DNA from: Tsuneonella sp. CC-YZS046
GTDB taxonomy: Bacteria > Pseudomonadota > Alphaproteobacteria > Sphingomonadales > Sphingomonadaceae
Direction of reading: 5' to 3'
Length of the DNA: 64,000 nucleotides
NCBI RefSeq assembly: GCF_035581365.1
Contig: NZ_CP141590.1
Coordinates: 3,158,001-3,222,000, forward strand
Part shown: piece by piece, positions 27,654 through 36,298 of the stretch
Layout of the letters: each line of letters opens with the position of its first letter
How positions within the stretch are numbered: the first letter of the stretch is position 1
Notes under the pieces: model-generated
Told to the model about the DNA's origin: nothing
Seen by the model: the letters and a program-made list of their open reading frames with translations, nothing else
Database searches by the model: none
Made by a program: the position numbers and the translations under genes

Positions 27654-29852
27654 ATGACCATTCCGCCTGACAAAGTGCAGCTTTCAACGCCCTTGTCGCG
27701 GCCGGCTCTTCCTGTCGCCCATCCTCATGCGGATCCGATGGATTTCGAACCCGAGCATTTCTTCAATCGCGAACTGAGCTGGCTGGCATTCAACGAGAGA
27801 GTGCTGGCGGAGGCGAGGAACGAACGCTACCCCTTGCTGGAGCGATTGCGCTTTCTCGCCATTTCCGGAAGCAATTTCGACGAGTTCATGATGATCCGCG
27901 TGGCCGGATTGGCGGGGCAGGCGCAGCGCAAGATCGATTCCCGGTCCCTGGACGACCGCACCCCGGCCCAGCAATTGTCGGATATTCGGGCCGCTGTCCG
28001 CGATCTGGAAAGCATCCAGCAGGCCAGCCTCGAGGATTTGCGCATCCGCCTTGCCGAACAGGGGGTGCAGATCGGCCATGAAGGCAAGCTCGACAGCGCA
28101 TCGTCGCGCTGGCTCAAGGAATATTTCCTCGAACATATCGCGCCGGTCATCACGCCGCAGGCGATCGACCCGGCCCACCCCTTCCCCTTCGTGTCGAATC
28201 AGGGGATCGGGCTGCTGTTCACCCTGACCCGCCTGGCCGACAAGGCCAAGCTGTTCGAAATGGTGCTGATTCCCGGCAGCTTGCCGCGCTTCGTCCGCCT
28301 GCCGGGCGAACAGGCCGTCTATATCAGCATCGAGAGCATCATCGTCCGCCATGCCAGGCTGATCTTTCCCGGCTTTCGCGTGGATGGCGACGGCGCCTTC
28401 CGGGTCCTGCGCGACAGCGACATCGAGATCGAGGAAGATGCGGAGGATCTCGTCCGCTATTTCCGCACCGCGATCCAGCGCCGCCGCCGCGGCCGGGTGA
28501 TCCTGCTGGAGCTGGAGCGCGATTTCGATCCGGGCGCGGAGCAATTGTTGCGCGAGCAGCTGGTGCTGGACAATGCGATCACCATCAAGACGCGCGGGCT
28601 GATCGGCATCAGCGGCTTGTCCTGCATCGTGGACGAGGAACGCCCGGACCTGAAGTTCGAGGCGTTCAGCCCCCGCTATCCGGAACGCATCCTGGAGCAT
28701 GACGGCGATTGCTTCGCGGCCATCCGCGAAAAGGACATCATCATCCAGCACCCCTACGAAAGTTTCGAGGTGGTGGTGGATTTCCTGCATCAGGCCGCGA
28801 ACGATCCGGACGTGGTGGCGATCAAGCAGACTCTGTATCGCGCGGGCAAGCAGTCGGCGGTAATCGCGGCGCTGATCGCGGCGGCCGAAGCCGGAAAATC
28901 GGTGACGGCGGTGGTCGAGCTGAAGGCCCGCTTCGACGAGGAGCAGAATCTGCTCTGGGCCAGCCAGCTCGAACGCGCGGGGGTCCAGGTCATATACGGC
29001 TTCGTGGACTGGAAGACCCATGCCAAAGTGTCGATGGTCGTGCGCCGGGAAGAAGGCGGATACCGGACCTACTGCCACTTCGGGACCGGCAATTATCATC
29101 CGGTGACGGCGCGCATCTACACCGATCTCAGCTTTTTCACCGCCGACCCCAAGCTCGGCCGGGACGCGGCCAGCCTGTTCAATTTCGTGACCGGCTATGT
29201 CGAGCCGCGCCGCACGGAAATGCTGGCGATCTCGCCGCTGGGCCTGCGGGACAAGCTCTACGAATGCATCGACCAGGAAATCGCGAACGCCGCCGAAGGC
29301 AGGCCCGCCGCGATCTGGGTCAAGCTCAATGCCCTGACCGACGGCAGGCTGATATCGAGATTGTACAAGGCGAGCCAGGCAGGGGTGTCGATCGTGCTGG
29401 TCGTCCGGGGCATCTGCTGCCTGAGGCCCGGCGTGGAGGGCCTGTCCGAGAACATCACGGTCAAGTCGATCATCGGCCGGTTCCTGGAGCACAGCCGGAT
29501 CTGGGCCTTCGCGAACGGCTATGCCATGCCCAGCCACCGCGCCCGCGTCTTCATCTCCTCGGCCGACGGGATGTCCCGCAATCTCGACCGGCGGGTCGAG
29601 ACGCTGGTTCCGATCAAGAACCGGACGGTCCACGACCAGGTGCTGCAGCAGGTGCTGCTGGCCAATCTCCTCGACACCGAACAGAGCTGGATCCTGGCTT
29701 CCGACGGAAGCTACAGCCGGGTGGGAGAGGTCGAGAAGCCTTTCAACCTTCATCGCTATTTCATGACCAATCCCTCCCTTTCGGGGCGTGGAGCCTCCAT
29801 CGCGGCGGGGCTTGACGTTCCCAAGCTGGCATTGCGGCGAGGCGCGGTCTAA
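27654..29852 (+). CDS. ppk1: Polyphosphate kinase 1
   Basis: PPK1 makes polyphosphate from ATP at the membrane. The 732-residue protein has the full fold: the N domain with FFNRELSWLAFNERVL, the H domain, and two PLD-like catalytic domains. The autophosphorylated His lies in YCHFGTGNYHPVTARIYTD near residue 475. The second conserved His is in GRFLEHSRI. SSADGMSRNLDRRVE completes the active site. I report ATG 27654, which gives a normal length, but it has no Shine-Dalgarno and the Pho box lies five bases upstream; the true start may be ATG 27738 (MDFEPEHFF). ppx follows after 11 bases, forming an operon. Confidence 0.96.
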   Translation: MTIPPDKVQLSTPLSRPALPVAHPHADPMDFEPEHFFNRELSWLAFNERVLAEARNERYPLLERLRFLAISGSNFDEFMMIRVAGLAGQAQRKIDSRSLDDRTPAQQLSDIRAAVRDLESIQQASLEDLRIRLAEQGVQIGHEGKLDSASSRWLKEYFLEHIAPVITPQAIDPAHPFPFVSNQGIGLLFTLTRLADKAKLFEMVLIPGSLPRFVRLPGEQAVYISIESIIVRHARLIFPGFRVDGDGAFRVLRDSDIEIEEDAEDLVRYFRTAIQRRRRGRVILLELERDFDPGAEQLLREQLVLDNAITIKTRGLIGISGLSCIVDEERPDLKFEAFSPRYPERILEHDGDCFAAIREKDIIIQHPYESFEVVVDFLHQAANDPDVVAIKQTLYRAGKQSAVIAALIAAAEAGKSVTAVVELKARFDEEQNLLWASQLERAGVQVIYGFVDWKTHAKVSMVVRREEGGYRTYCHFGTGNYHPVTARIYTDLSFFTADPKLGRDAASLFNFVTGYVEPRRTEMLAISPLGLRDKLYECIDQEIANAAEGRPAAIWVKLNALTDGRLISRLYKASQAGVSIVLVVRGICCLRPGVEGLSENITVKSIIGRFLEHSRIWAFANGYAMPSHRARVFISSADGMSRNLDRRVETLVPIKNRTVHDQVLQQVLLANLLDTEQSWILASDGSYSRVGEVEKPFNLHRYFMTNPSLSGRGASIAAGLDVPKLALRRGAV

Positions 29853-29863
29853 ACGCCATCGCC

Positions 29864-31396
29864 ATGAAGATCAGCCGACGAGCGCCATCAGCCGATTTTT
29901 CTTCGGGTCATCGCAGTGCGATCATCGACATCGGGTCGAACACCGTTCGCCTCGTGATCTATGGCGGCGCAAGGCGCGCGCCTCTGGTCCTCCACAACGA
30001 GAAGGTGGCGGCCGGATTGGGGCAGGATCTGACCGAGACCGGCGTGATGGGCAGCGATGCCGTCGAAACGGCGCTTGCCGGCCTGGCCCGCTATGCCATG
30101 CTGCTGGAAGATCTCGGGATCGAGGATGTGCAGGTGGTTGCCACCGCCGCCCCGCGCGAAGCGTCGAACGGCCCCGAATTTCTCGCGCGGGTTCGGGAAC
30201 TGGGCCTTGAGCCGCGCTTGCTGAGCGGGCCCGAGGAAGCCCGGATCGGCGCCAGCGGGGTGCTCGGCGCGTTCCCTCGCACCCGTGGCGTGGTGGCCGA
30301 TCTGGGGGGCGGAAGCCTGGAACTGACCGCCATTTCGCCGGATGGACCCGCCGATTGCGCCAGCCTGCCGCTTGGCGCCTTGCGCCTTGCCCAATTGCGC
30401 AATGGGTCAGGCGCGGCGTTCCGCGCGAATATCCGCAAGATGCTGGACAAGAGCGGCTGGCACAAGGCGATTGCCCTTCCGCTCTATCTGGTTGGCGGAA
30501 CCTGGCGCTCCCTCGCCACCTATGCATTGAACAGTGCGGGCCTGTCTCTCGACGACCCTCACGGGCTGGCGATCGACCATGCTCAGGCGCAGGCGATGGT
30601 CAAGCGGCTGCGCGGCGAAACGCCCGAGGTCCTGGGCGCGATCCCCGGCATTTCCTCGATGCGGGCGGCGGTCCTGCCCGATGCCGCCGCTTTGCTGAAG
30701 GTGCTGCTCGACATCCTGAAACCGACCGCGCTGATATTCTCGTCCTGGGGGCTGCGCGAGGGCTTGCTTTACGAGCGGCTGGACCCTTCCGCGCGCAGCC
30801 AGGACCCGCTGCTGGCGGGCGTGACGGCCTTCGCCGCGCCGAGGGGCGGCTCCGCCGCTGCCGCGACGCGTCTTGCCGCATGGACGGTCGAGGCCATGCC
30901 CCCGGCTGGCCGGGGCGGGGAGCGGTTGCGGCTGGCAGCCACCATGCTTGCCCTGGCTTCGATTCAGATCGAACCGAATGTGCGGTTGCGTCAAACCATG
31001 GACTGGGCGCTGCACAAGCGCTGGATCGATCTCGATGCGGCTGGCCGCGCCTCCATCGCCGCGGCGCTGTCCGCCAATTGCGGCAGCAGCTCGATTGCGC
31101 CGGAACTGCGCAAGCTGGCGGACAAGGCCACCTTGCAGGAGGCCTTGAGCTGGGGCTTCGCCATACGGCTCTGCCGCCGGCTCGGCCTCAATTCGCGCAA
31201 TTCGCTGGAAGCCAGCGCCCTGCGCACCTCGGGCGGCAAGCTGACATTGTTCATGGAACGGCGGCGCGCGGCCTTGTGCAACCGCGGTGTCGAGAAGGAT
31301 ATGGCCAGGCTCGCGGAAAGCCTCGGACTGGCGCCCGCGATCGAGATCGTGCCCGATGGCAGCCTGCTCCGCCGGACCGAGGCCCTGGAAGCCTGA
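29864..31396 (+). CDS. ppx: Exopolyphosphatase (Ppx/GppA family)
   Basis: Ppx removes terminal phosphate from polyphosphate; some members hydrolyse pppGpp. The 510-residue protein has the ASKHA fold: SAIIDIGSNTVRLVIY (phosphate 1), GPEEARIGASGV, and VVADLGGGSLELTAI (phosphate 2) with the catalytic Glu region in SGPEEAR. Domain II ends near residue 300, and an HD-like C-terminal part follows. ATG 29864 lies 11 bases after the ppk1 stop, so the two are co-transcribed and share any Pho control. Ppx and GppA cannot be told apart by eye. Confidence 0.92.
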   Translation: MKISRRAPSADFSSGHRSAIIDIGSNTVRLVIYGGARRAPLVLHNEKVAAGLGQDLTETGVMGSDAVETALAGLARYAMLLEDLGIEDVQVVATAAPREASNGPEFLARVRELGLEPRLLSGPEEARIGASGVLGAFPRTRGVVADLGGGSLELTAISPDGPADCASLPLGALRLAQLRNGSGAAFRANIRKMLDKSGWHKAIALPLYLVGGTWRSLATYALNSAGLSLDDPHGLAIDHAQAQAMVKRLRGETPEVLGAIPGISSMRAAVLPDAAALLKVLLDILKPTALIFSSWGLREGLLYERLDPSARSQDPLLAGVTAFAAPRGGSAAAATRLAAWTVEAMPPAGRGGERLRLAATMLALASIQIEPNVRLRQTMDWALHKRWIDLDAAGRASIAAALSANCGSSSIAPELRKLADKATLQEALSWGFAIRLCRRLGLNSRNSLEASALRTSGGKLTLFMERRRAALCNRGVEKDMARLAESLGLAPAIEIVPDGSLLRRTEALEA

Positions 31397-31430
31397 GGAC
31401 GCGGATTTCGCCGATCCGGGCGGGGCCGGG

Positions 31431-32363
31431 TCAGAGCAGTCCGCGGGCCTTGATCCGCCGGAGGATGTCCCGGTGGGTGGGAACCGGAACCTGCAATGCC
31501 TCGGCGAAACGGAGCACCGCGCCGGTCAGGCTGTCGAATTCGGAGCGGCGCCCTTCCTCCACATCGCGCTGGAGCGAGCTGGTGGCGTCCGGCGGGAAGC
31601 TGGCGGCGAAATCCAGGGTCGCCCTGACGCAATCGCCCGGCAGATCGACGCCCTTCATATCCGCGATCATCGCAATTTCGGCCATGGCGCTTTCCAGCAT
31701 TTCGCGGGCACGGGCATTATTGCAAAGCTGGCCGGCCGGCAGGCCCAGCGCCAGCCCCACGCCGCCTATGGCGCTGGCCAGCAGGAATTTTTCCCACAAG
31801 GCGCGGCGCATGTCCGGCGGGCGGGTGAATGCGATGGCAGCTTGTTGAAGGCAGGCCGCCATCAGCTCGCCTGCTGTCGGCGGGGCATCCTGCAAAGGGC
31901 CGAAGGCGATGGACGGCTCGACGCCGACATGGCGCACCGATGAACCGTCCATCTCGAAGAAACCATGCACCCGGCCTGCGAGGACATGCGCCTCGGGGAT
32001 CGCGCGTTCCGCGATTTCGGGCGCTTCCACGCCGTTCTGCACTGTCAGAAGGATCATGCCCGGCCGGGCGGCGGGCTTGAGCACCGCCAGCGCGCTTTCC
32101 AGATCCCCTGCCTTCACCGCCAGGATTGCGATGTCCGGCGGGGCGAGGCCGCTGCCCTCTTTCGCAAGGGGCACGACGATGCGGCGGGGCGCCGGGCCTT
32201 CGCGCATGACGATGCCGTCACGCTCCAGTTCGGCGCGCCGTGGGCCGCGCGCGACGAGAGCGGTCGCCAGGCCTGCCTGGGCAAGACGGGCGGCCAGGAA
32301 GCTGCCGAGCGCGCCCGCGCCGATGACGGCGATCGCGGGGGTGGATGTCATGGAGCGGGGCAT
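31431..32363 (-). CDS. PanE/ApbA-like ketopantoate reductase family protein
   Basis: This 310-residue NADPH-dependent 6PGDH-fold protein resembles ketopantoate reductase. The Rossmann motif is AVIGAGALGSFLA near residues 12-24, and LTVQNGVEAPE is the central block. The catalytic Lys is likely in LWEKFLLASA. It is the last gene of an SDR-BVMO-PanE operon, so it may reduce a pathway 2-keto acid instead of ketopantoate. Start could be ATG 32363 or ATG 32351 (MTSTPAIAV); neither has a clear Shine-Dalgarno. Confidence 0.8.
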   Translation of the reverse strand: MPRSMTSTPAIAVIGAGALGSFLAARLAQAGLATALVARGPRRAELERDGIVMREGPAPRRIVVPLAKEGSGLAPPDIAILAVKAGDLESALAVLKPAARPGMILLTVQNGVEAPEIAERAIPEAHVLAGRVHGFFEMDGSSVRHVGVEPSIAFGPLQDAPPTAGELMAACLQQAAIAFTRPPDMRRALWEKFLLASAIGGVGLALGLPAGQLCNNARAREMLESAMAEIAMIADMKGVDLPGDCVRATLDFAASFPPDATSSLQRDVEEGRRSEFDSLTGAVLRFAEALQVPVPTHRDILRRIKARGLL

Positions 32364-32415
32364 GGCCGCCGCGCTAGCTCGCGGCCGCGCGTTTGGCCAG
32401 CCATGCCTGCGGCGC

Positions 32416-34218
32416 TCAGTCCACCGTCAGCCCTTCGAAATCACCCGCCTTGCGCCAGTCCGCCAACAAGCGGAAGAAGCGCGTGGACGGGAAATACATG
32501 CCTGACCCGATCGCGCTGCGCCGGTCTTCCGCCCGGCCCTCCGCATTGAAATATCCCGGGGTGCAGGCTTCCTGGAACGGGCGGCGCAGCTCGTTCATCT
32601 TCCCGATCTCGTCCTGCCACGCCATCTCGGCGGGAATCGTCGCTTCCACCCGGGTCTTGCCCTCGTTCAGGCAGCGCTCGACGATATAGGTCAGATGGTC
32701 GATCTGTTCCTGCAGCATGTGCGGCACGTTCACCGTGGCTCCGGTCTGGGTGAGGCCCATGAAGAAGATATTGGGAAAGCCGTGGCTGAACAGGCCGTGA
32801 TAGGTGACCAGCCCGCCTGCCCATTTTTCCGACAGCCTGGTTCCGCCCGCGCCGGTGATGTCGTAGCCGGCCTGATGGACCCAGGTGGTGCCCAGCTCGA
32901 ACCCGGTGCAGAAGATCAGGCAATCGAGCGGATATTCCTTACCCGCCACGATCACGCCGTTCTCCGTGATCTCGTCGATGCCGCCGCTCACGTCCACCAG
33001 GCTCACATTGGGCCGGTTGAAGACGGGCAGGTAATCGTCGCTGAAACCGGGCCGCTTGCACTGGGTGCGGTAATAGGCCTTCAGCAGGCTGGCGGTTTCC
33101 GGGTCTTCGATCAGCTCGTCCACCCGGGCGCGCACCATCTCGTTGTGCTCGAAATCGGCCAGCTCCTGCGCCGCCGCGATGGCTTCGGGGGAGCAGGCGC
33201 CTTCCGGCAAGGATTGTGCCGCTTCGATCATGCGCCGGAAGAAGCGCGCCCAGCCATCGTCGATCGGGCAATCGGCATCCTCGCCATTGCCGATCCGGTT
33301 GAAAGTATCTTCACGATGCTTCTGCCAGCCCGGCGGAAGCGAGCGGAACCAGTTCTCGTCGGTGGGCGCATTGTCGCGAACGCCGACAGCCGTGGGGGTG
33401 CGCTGGAAGACGATAAGCTGCTTCGCATACCCGGCGAGCTGGGGCACCACCTGAAGCCCGGTCGCGCCGGTGCCGACCAGCCCGACGCGCTTGTCCGCCA
33501 GCCCGGTGAGATTGCCATCGCTGCTGCCGCCCGTATATTCATAATCCCAGCGGGCGCTGTGGAACATCTTCCCCTTGAAGCGCTCTATCCCCTTGACGCC
33601 CGGAAGCTGCGGCCTGCTGAAAATGCCGCTCTGGGTGGTGACGAAGCGTGCGCGGAAGGTGTCGCCGCGATCGGTGGTGACGATCCAGCGGCGCTCCCCT
33701 TCGTCCCAGGTCATCCCGGTCACCTTGGTCTGGAACAGGGCGCGGTCATACAGGTCGAAATGCCGTCCCAGCCGCTGGCAATAGGCGAAGATCTCGCTGC
33801 CGCGGATGTAGCGTTCCGTCGGCATGTAGCCGGTTTCCTCGAGGAAGGGCAGGTAGATGTAGGATTCTACGTCGCAGCGCAGGCCCGGATAGCGGTTCCA
33901 GTACCAGGTTCCTCCAAAATCGGCGGCGACATCCAGAATGCGGAAATTGCCGATCGCCTTCCTGCGCAGGGTCGCGCCCAGCTGCAGGCCGCCCAGGCCC
34001 GCTCCGATCGCCAGAACATCCAGATCCTCGGCCAGCGCCGGGCGCGGCTCCGGCGGTCCGGCGTAGGGATCGTCGGCGAAATGGGCGAGCGCCCCTTCGG
34101 CGAATTTGTATTGGTCGGTTCCGCCGGGCCGCAGCCGCTTGTCGCGTTCGGCACGATATTTCGCGCGGATGGCTTCCGCGTCGATGGACCCGTCAGGGGT
34201 GGCATTCTTTCCCGTCAT
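32416..34218 (-). CDS. Baeyer-Villiger monooxygenase (flavin-containing)
   Basis: This 600-residue FAD/NADPH enzyme probably inserts oxygen next to a ketone to form an ester or lactone. The FAD site is IGAGLGGLQ near residues 71-79 and the NADPH site GTGATGLQ near 249-256. The BVMO fingerprint FKGKMFHSARWD spans 214-225 with the required Phe, Gly, His, Trp and Asp. An N-terminal extension of about 60 residues (AIRAKYRAERDKRLR) is typical of the larger BVMOs that act on big cyclic ketones or steroids. It lies 13 bases after the SDR gene and before the PanE-like gene in one leftward operon. The substrate is unknown. Confidence 0.92.
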   Translation of the reverse strand: MTGKNATPDGSIDAEAIRAKYRAERDKRLRPGGTDQYKFAEGALAHFADDPYAGPPEPRPALAEDLDVLAIGAGLGGLQLGATLRRKAIGNFRILDVAADFGGTWYWNRYPGLRCDVESYIYLPFLEETGYMPTERYIRGSEIFAYCQRLGRHFDLYDRALFQTKVTGMTWDEGERRWIVTTDRGDTFRARFVTTQSGIFSRPQLPGVKGIERFKGKMFHSARWDYEYTGGSSDGNLTGLADKRVGLVGTGATGLQVVPQLAGYAKQLIVFQRTPTAVGVRDNAPTDENWFRSLPPGWQKHREDTFNRIGNGEDADCPIDDGWARFFRRMIEAAQSLPEGACSPEAIAAAQELADFEHNEMVRARVDELIEDPETASLLKAYYRTQCKRPGFSDDYLPVFNRPNVSLVDVSGGIDEITENGVIVAGKEYPLDCLIFCTGFELGTTWVHQAGYDITGAGGTRLSEKWAGGLVTYHGLFSHGFPNIFFMGLTQTGATVNVPHMLQEQIDHLTYIVERCLNEGKTRVEATIPAEMAWQDEIGKMNELRRPFQEACTPGYFNAEGRAEDRRSAIGSGMYFPSTRFFRLLADWRKAGDFEGLTVD

Positions 34219-34231
34219 GTCATTCCTTGCA

Positions 34232-35002
34232 TTATCGTATGGTCCAGCCCCCGTCGATCACGATGGCCGCGCCATGTATAAAGGCAGACGTATCGCTGGC
34301 CAGATAGGCGGCGAGTTCCGCTACTTCCTCGGGACGGCCCATGCGGCCGGCCGGAACCGAATTGACGATGGCCTGCACTTCGGGCGAATCCTTGAGGAAA
34401 TCTCTCGACATCTCGGTGTCCATGGACCCCGGGCAGATCGCGTTGGCGCGGATGCCCTGCTGCCCGTAATCCGCCGAGATCTGCCGGGTGAGGCCGATCA
34501 TTCCATGCTTCGAGACGGTATAGGCCAGCCCGCCGGCCTGGGCGACAAGCCCGGCCATCGACGCGATATTCACGAAGGTGCCCGAACCTTGCCGCAGCAT
34601 ATGGGGCAGGGCGGCGCGGCTGACCCGGTAGGCGCCTTTCAGATTGACGCCGATCACCCGGTCCCACAGCGCCTCGTCCGTATCCAGCAGGGGCGCGAAG
34701 CCATCGAGTATGCCTGCATTGTTGCAGACGATGTCGATGCGGCCGTGGGCGGAGATCGCGTTCTCGATCAGGGCATCCACCTGCGCGCCATGGTTCACGT
34801 CCGCCGCCGCGGCGCTGGCGGACCCGCCGTTATCGCGAATGGCCCGGGTGGTTTCCCCGGCCAGCCCGCCGTCAAGGTCGCAGGAGACGACAAGCGCGCC
34901 TTCCTGGCCGAATTTTTCCGCGATTGCGCGGCCCAGGCCCCTACCCGAGCCGGTGACGATCGCGACCTTGCCTTGAAGCCTCTGCAAGCCTTGCCTTCCC
35001 AT
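34232..35002 (-). CDS. SDR family oxidoreductase (BVMO operon)
   Basis: This is a 256-residue classical short-chain dehydrogenase. The cofactor motif is TGSGRGLG near residues 17-24, with NNAG, then Ser in IASMAG and YTVSK for the catalytic Tyr/Lys. An Asp after the second strand (CDLDG) favours NAD+. As first gene of the operon before the Baeyer-Villiger enzyme, it may oxidise the alcohol that becomes the ketone. ATG 35002 has no Shine-Dalgarno; TTG 34987 has GGAAGG six bases upstream and may be the real start. It is divergent from the zinc alcohol dehydrogenase. Confidence 0.9.
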   Translation of the reverse strand: MGRQGLQRLQGKVAIVTGSGRGLGRAIAEKFGQEGALVVSCDLDGGLAGETTRAIRDNGGSASAAAADVNHGAQVDALIENAISAHGRIDIVCNNAGILDGFAPLLDTDEALWDRVIGVNLKGAYRVSRAALPHMLRQGSGTFVNIASMAGLVAQAGGLAYTVSKHGMIGLTRQISADYGQQGIRANAICPGSMDTEMSRDFLKDSPEVQAIVNSVPAGRMGRPEEVAELAAYLASDTSAFIHGAAIVIDGGWTIR

Positions 35003-35068
35003 AACGGTATTTGATCAAGGGGCGCTATCGTATAGCCTGTCCTTGTCGGCCATGCTGGCCGTATCGCT

Positions 35069-35110
35069 ACCGAATTTCTCGAATCTTGTTGTAACCGAGA
35101 AATGATCGGT
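35069..35110. promoter_or_regulatory. Dyad operator candidate in divergent promoter
   Basis: The arms ACCGAATTTCTCG (35069-35081) and CGAGAAATGATCGGT (35096-35110) pair over 13 bp with a two-base bulge around a 14-base spacer. The dyad lies in the 187-base gap between two diverging catabolic operons. It could bind a dimeric repressor, as TetR-type dyads do, but the regulator is not in this window. Confidence 0.5.
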
Positions 35111-35189
35111 TTTATGGTGAGCCGTCAAGAACCTAATGGACGCCCTGCGGATGCAAGTCCGGCGCTGGGCAGGCGAGAGGATACAGGCA

Positions 35190-36245
35190 ATGAGGCGTTG
35201 GAGTGTCGTCGAAAATAACAAGCCCTTGCAAGCAATAGAATTTCCCGATCTGGTTCCGGAAGGCGAAGAGATCCTGCTGGAAGTCACACATTGCGGCGTG
35301 TGCCATTCCGACCTTCATTTCGTGAAGGGGGAGTTTGATCTGGGCGGCGGGCAGATCCTGCGCATCACCGATCGCGGTGTCAAACTGCCCTGCGCGCCGG
35401 GTCACGAAATCGTCGGCCGGGTGGTCGGCCTGGGGCCGCAGGCCAAGGGCGCGAAAGTCGGCGATCATCGCCTGATCTACCCCTGGATCGGCTGCGGCAA
35501 ATGCCATTACTGCACGACGGATCAGGAAAACCTCTGTCTCCAGTCGCGCTCGCTCGGCATCATTCGGGATGGCGGCTTCGGCTCGCATGTCACCGTTCCC
35601 AACGCCAGCTACCTGTTCGATTTCGACGGCATAGATCCGGCGCTGGCCGCGACCTTCGCCTGTTCCGGGCTGACGGTCTATTCCGCGATCCGCAAGCTCA
35701 ATCCCGCTTCGCCGTCCGCCCCGATCCTCATCATGGGCGCGGGCGGGCTGGGCCATGCCGCCATGGCGACCTTGCAGGCGCTGGGCCACACCCGGCTGCT
35801 GGTGGTCGATATCAGCGAGGAGAAACGGCAGGCCGCGGTGGCGGCCGGCGCGGAACGCGCTTTCGCTCCGGACGAGCCGGATGTTCTGGCAAAGATCGCG
35901 GAGCAGGCGGGCGAGCCGCTGATCTATGCCATCGATTTTGTGAATATTCGCGCCACTGTCTCGCTCGCGCTGGATAGCCTGGCCAAGACCGGCAGGCTGG
36001 TGCTGGTGGGGGTCGGCGGCGGGGATTACCCGCTTTCGCTGGCGGGCATGATCTTCAAGCCGCGCAGCATCGTCGGCAGCATCACCGGCAGCCGGCAGGA
36101 ATTGCGGGAAGTGCTGGAACTGGCCCGCTCCGGCAAGCTCCAGCCGGTGCCGATCCGCTGCCTGCCCAAGGACAGCGCCAACGAGGCGCTCGATCTGCTG
36201 GAAGAAGGCAAGGTCACCGGGCGGCTCGTGCTCGAAGGCGCATAA
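35190..36245 (+). CDS. Zinc-dependent alcohol dehydrogenase
   Basis: This 351-residue MDR alcohol dehydrogenase oxidises an alcohol to a ketone or aldehyde with NAD(P)+. The catalytic zinc ligands are in CGVCHSD (Cys near 36) and GHE. The structural zinc site is CGKCHYCTTDQENLC, with four Cys. The Rossmann motif is IMGAGGLGHAAMA. It heads a rightward operon of ADH, esterase, EthD and SDR genes. ATG 35190 (MRRWSVVEN) has GAGAGG about nine bases upstream; the open frame starts at 35136. A terminator-like hairpin follows, so expression of the downstream genes may be partly reduced. Confidence 0.92.
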   Translation: MRRWSVVENNKPLQAIEFPDLVPEGEEILLEVTHCGVCHSDLHFVKGEFDLGGGQILRITDRGVKLPCAPGHEIVGRVVGLGPQAKGAKVGDHRLIYPWIGCGKCHYCTTDQENLCLQSRSLGIIRDGGFGSHVTVPNASYLFDFDGIDPALAATFACSGLTVYSAIRKLNPASPSAPILIMGAGGLGHAAMATLQALGHTRLLVVDISEEKRQAAVAAGAERAFAPDEPDVLAKIAEQAGEPLIYAIDFVNIRATVSLALDSLAKTGRLVLVGVGGGDYPLSLAGMIFKPRSIVGSITGSRQELREVLELARSGKLQPVPIRCLPKDSANEALDLLEEGKVTGRLVLEGA

Positions 36246-36250
36246 TCGCC

Positions 36251-36281
36251 AAAGCCTTTTCCTGTGGGCCAAGGCTTTTTC
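36251..36281 (+). terminator. Hairpin and duplicated segment after ADH gene
   Basis: AAAGCCTT (36251-36258) and AAGGCTTT (36271-36278) form an 8-bp stem followed by TTT. The same stretch is also a near-tandem duplication: CCTTTTCCTGTGGG is followed by GCTTTTTCCCTGTGGG. Confidence 0.45.
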
Positions 36282-36298
36282 CCTGTGGGAGAGTGAGG

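Noticed and set aside
27684-29753. A 689-codon minus-strand frame across ppk1
   Set aside because: Antisense shadow of a certain gene.
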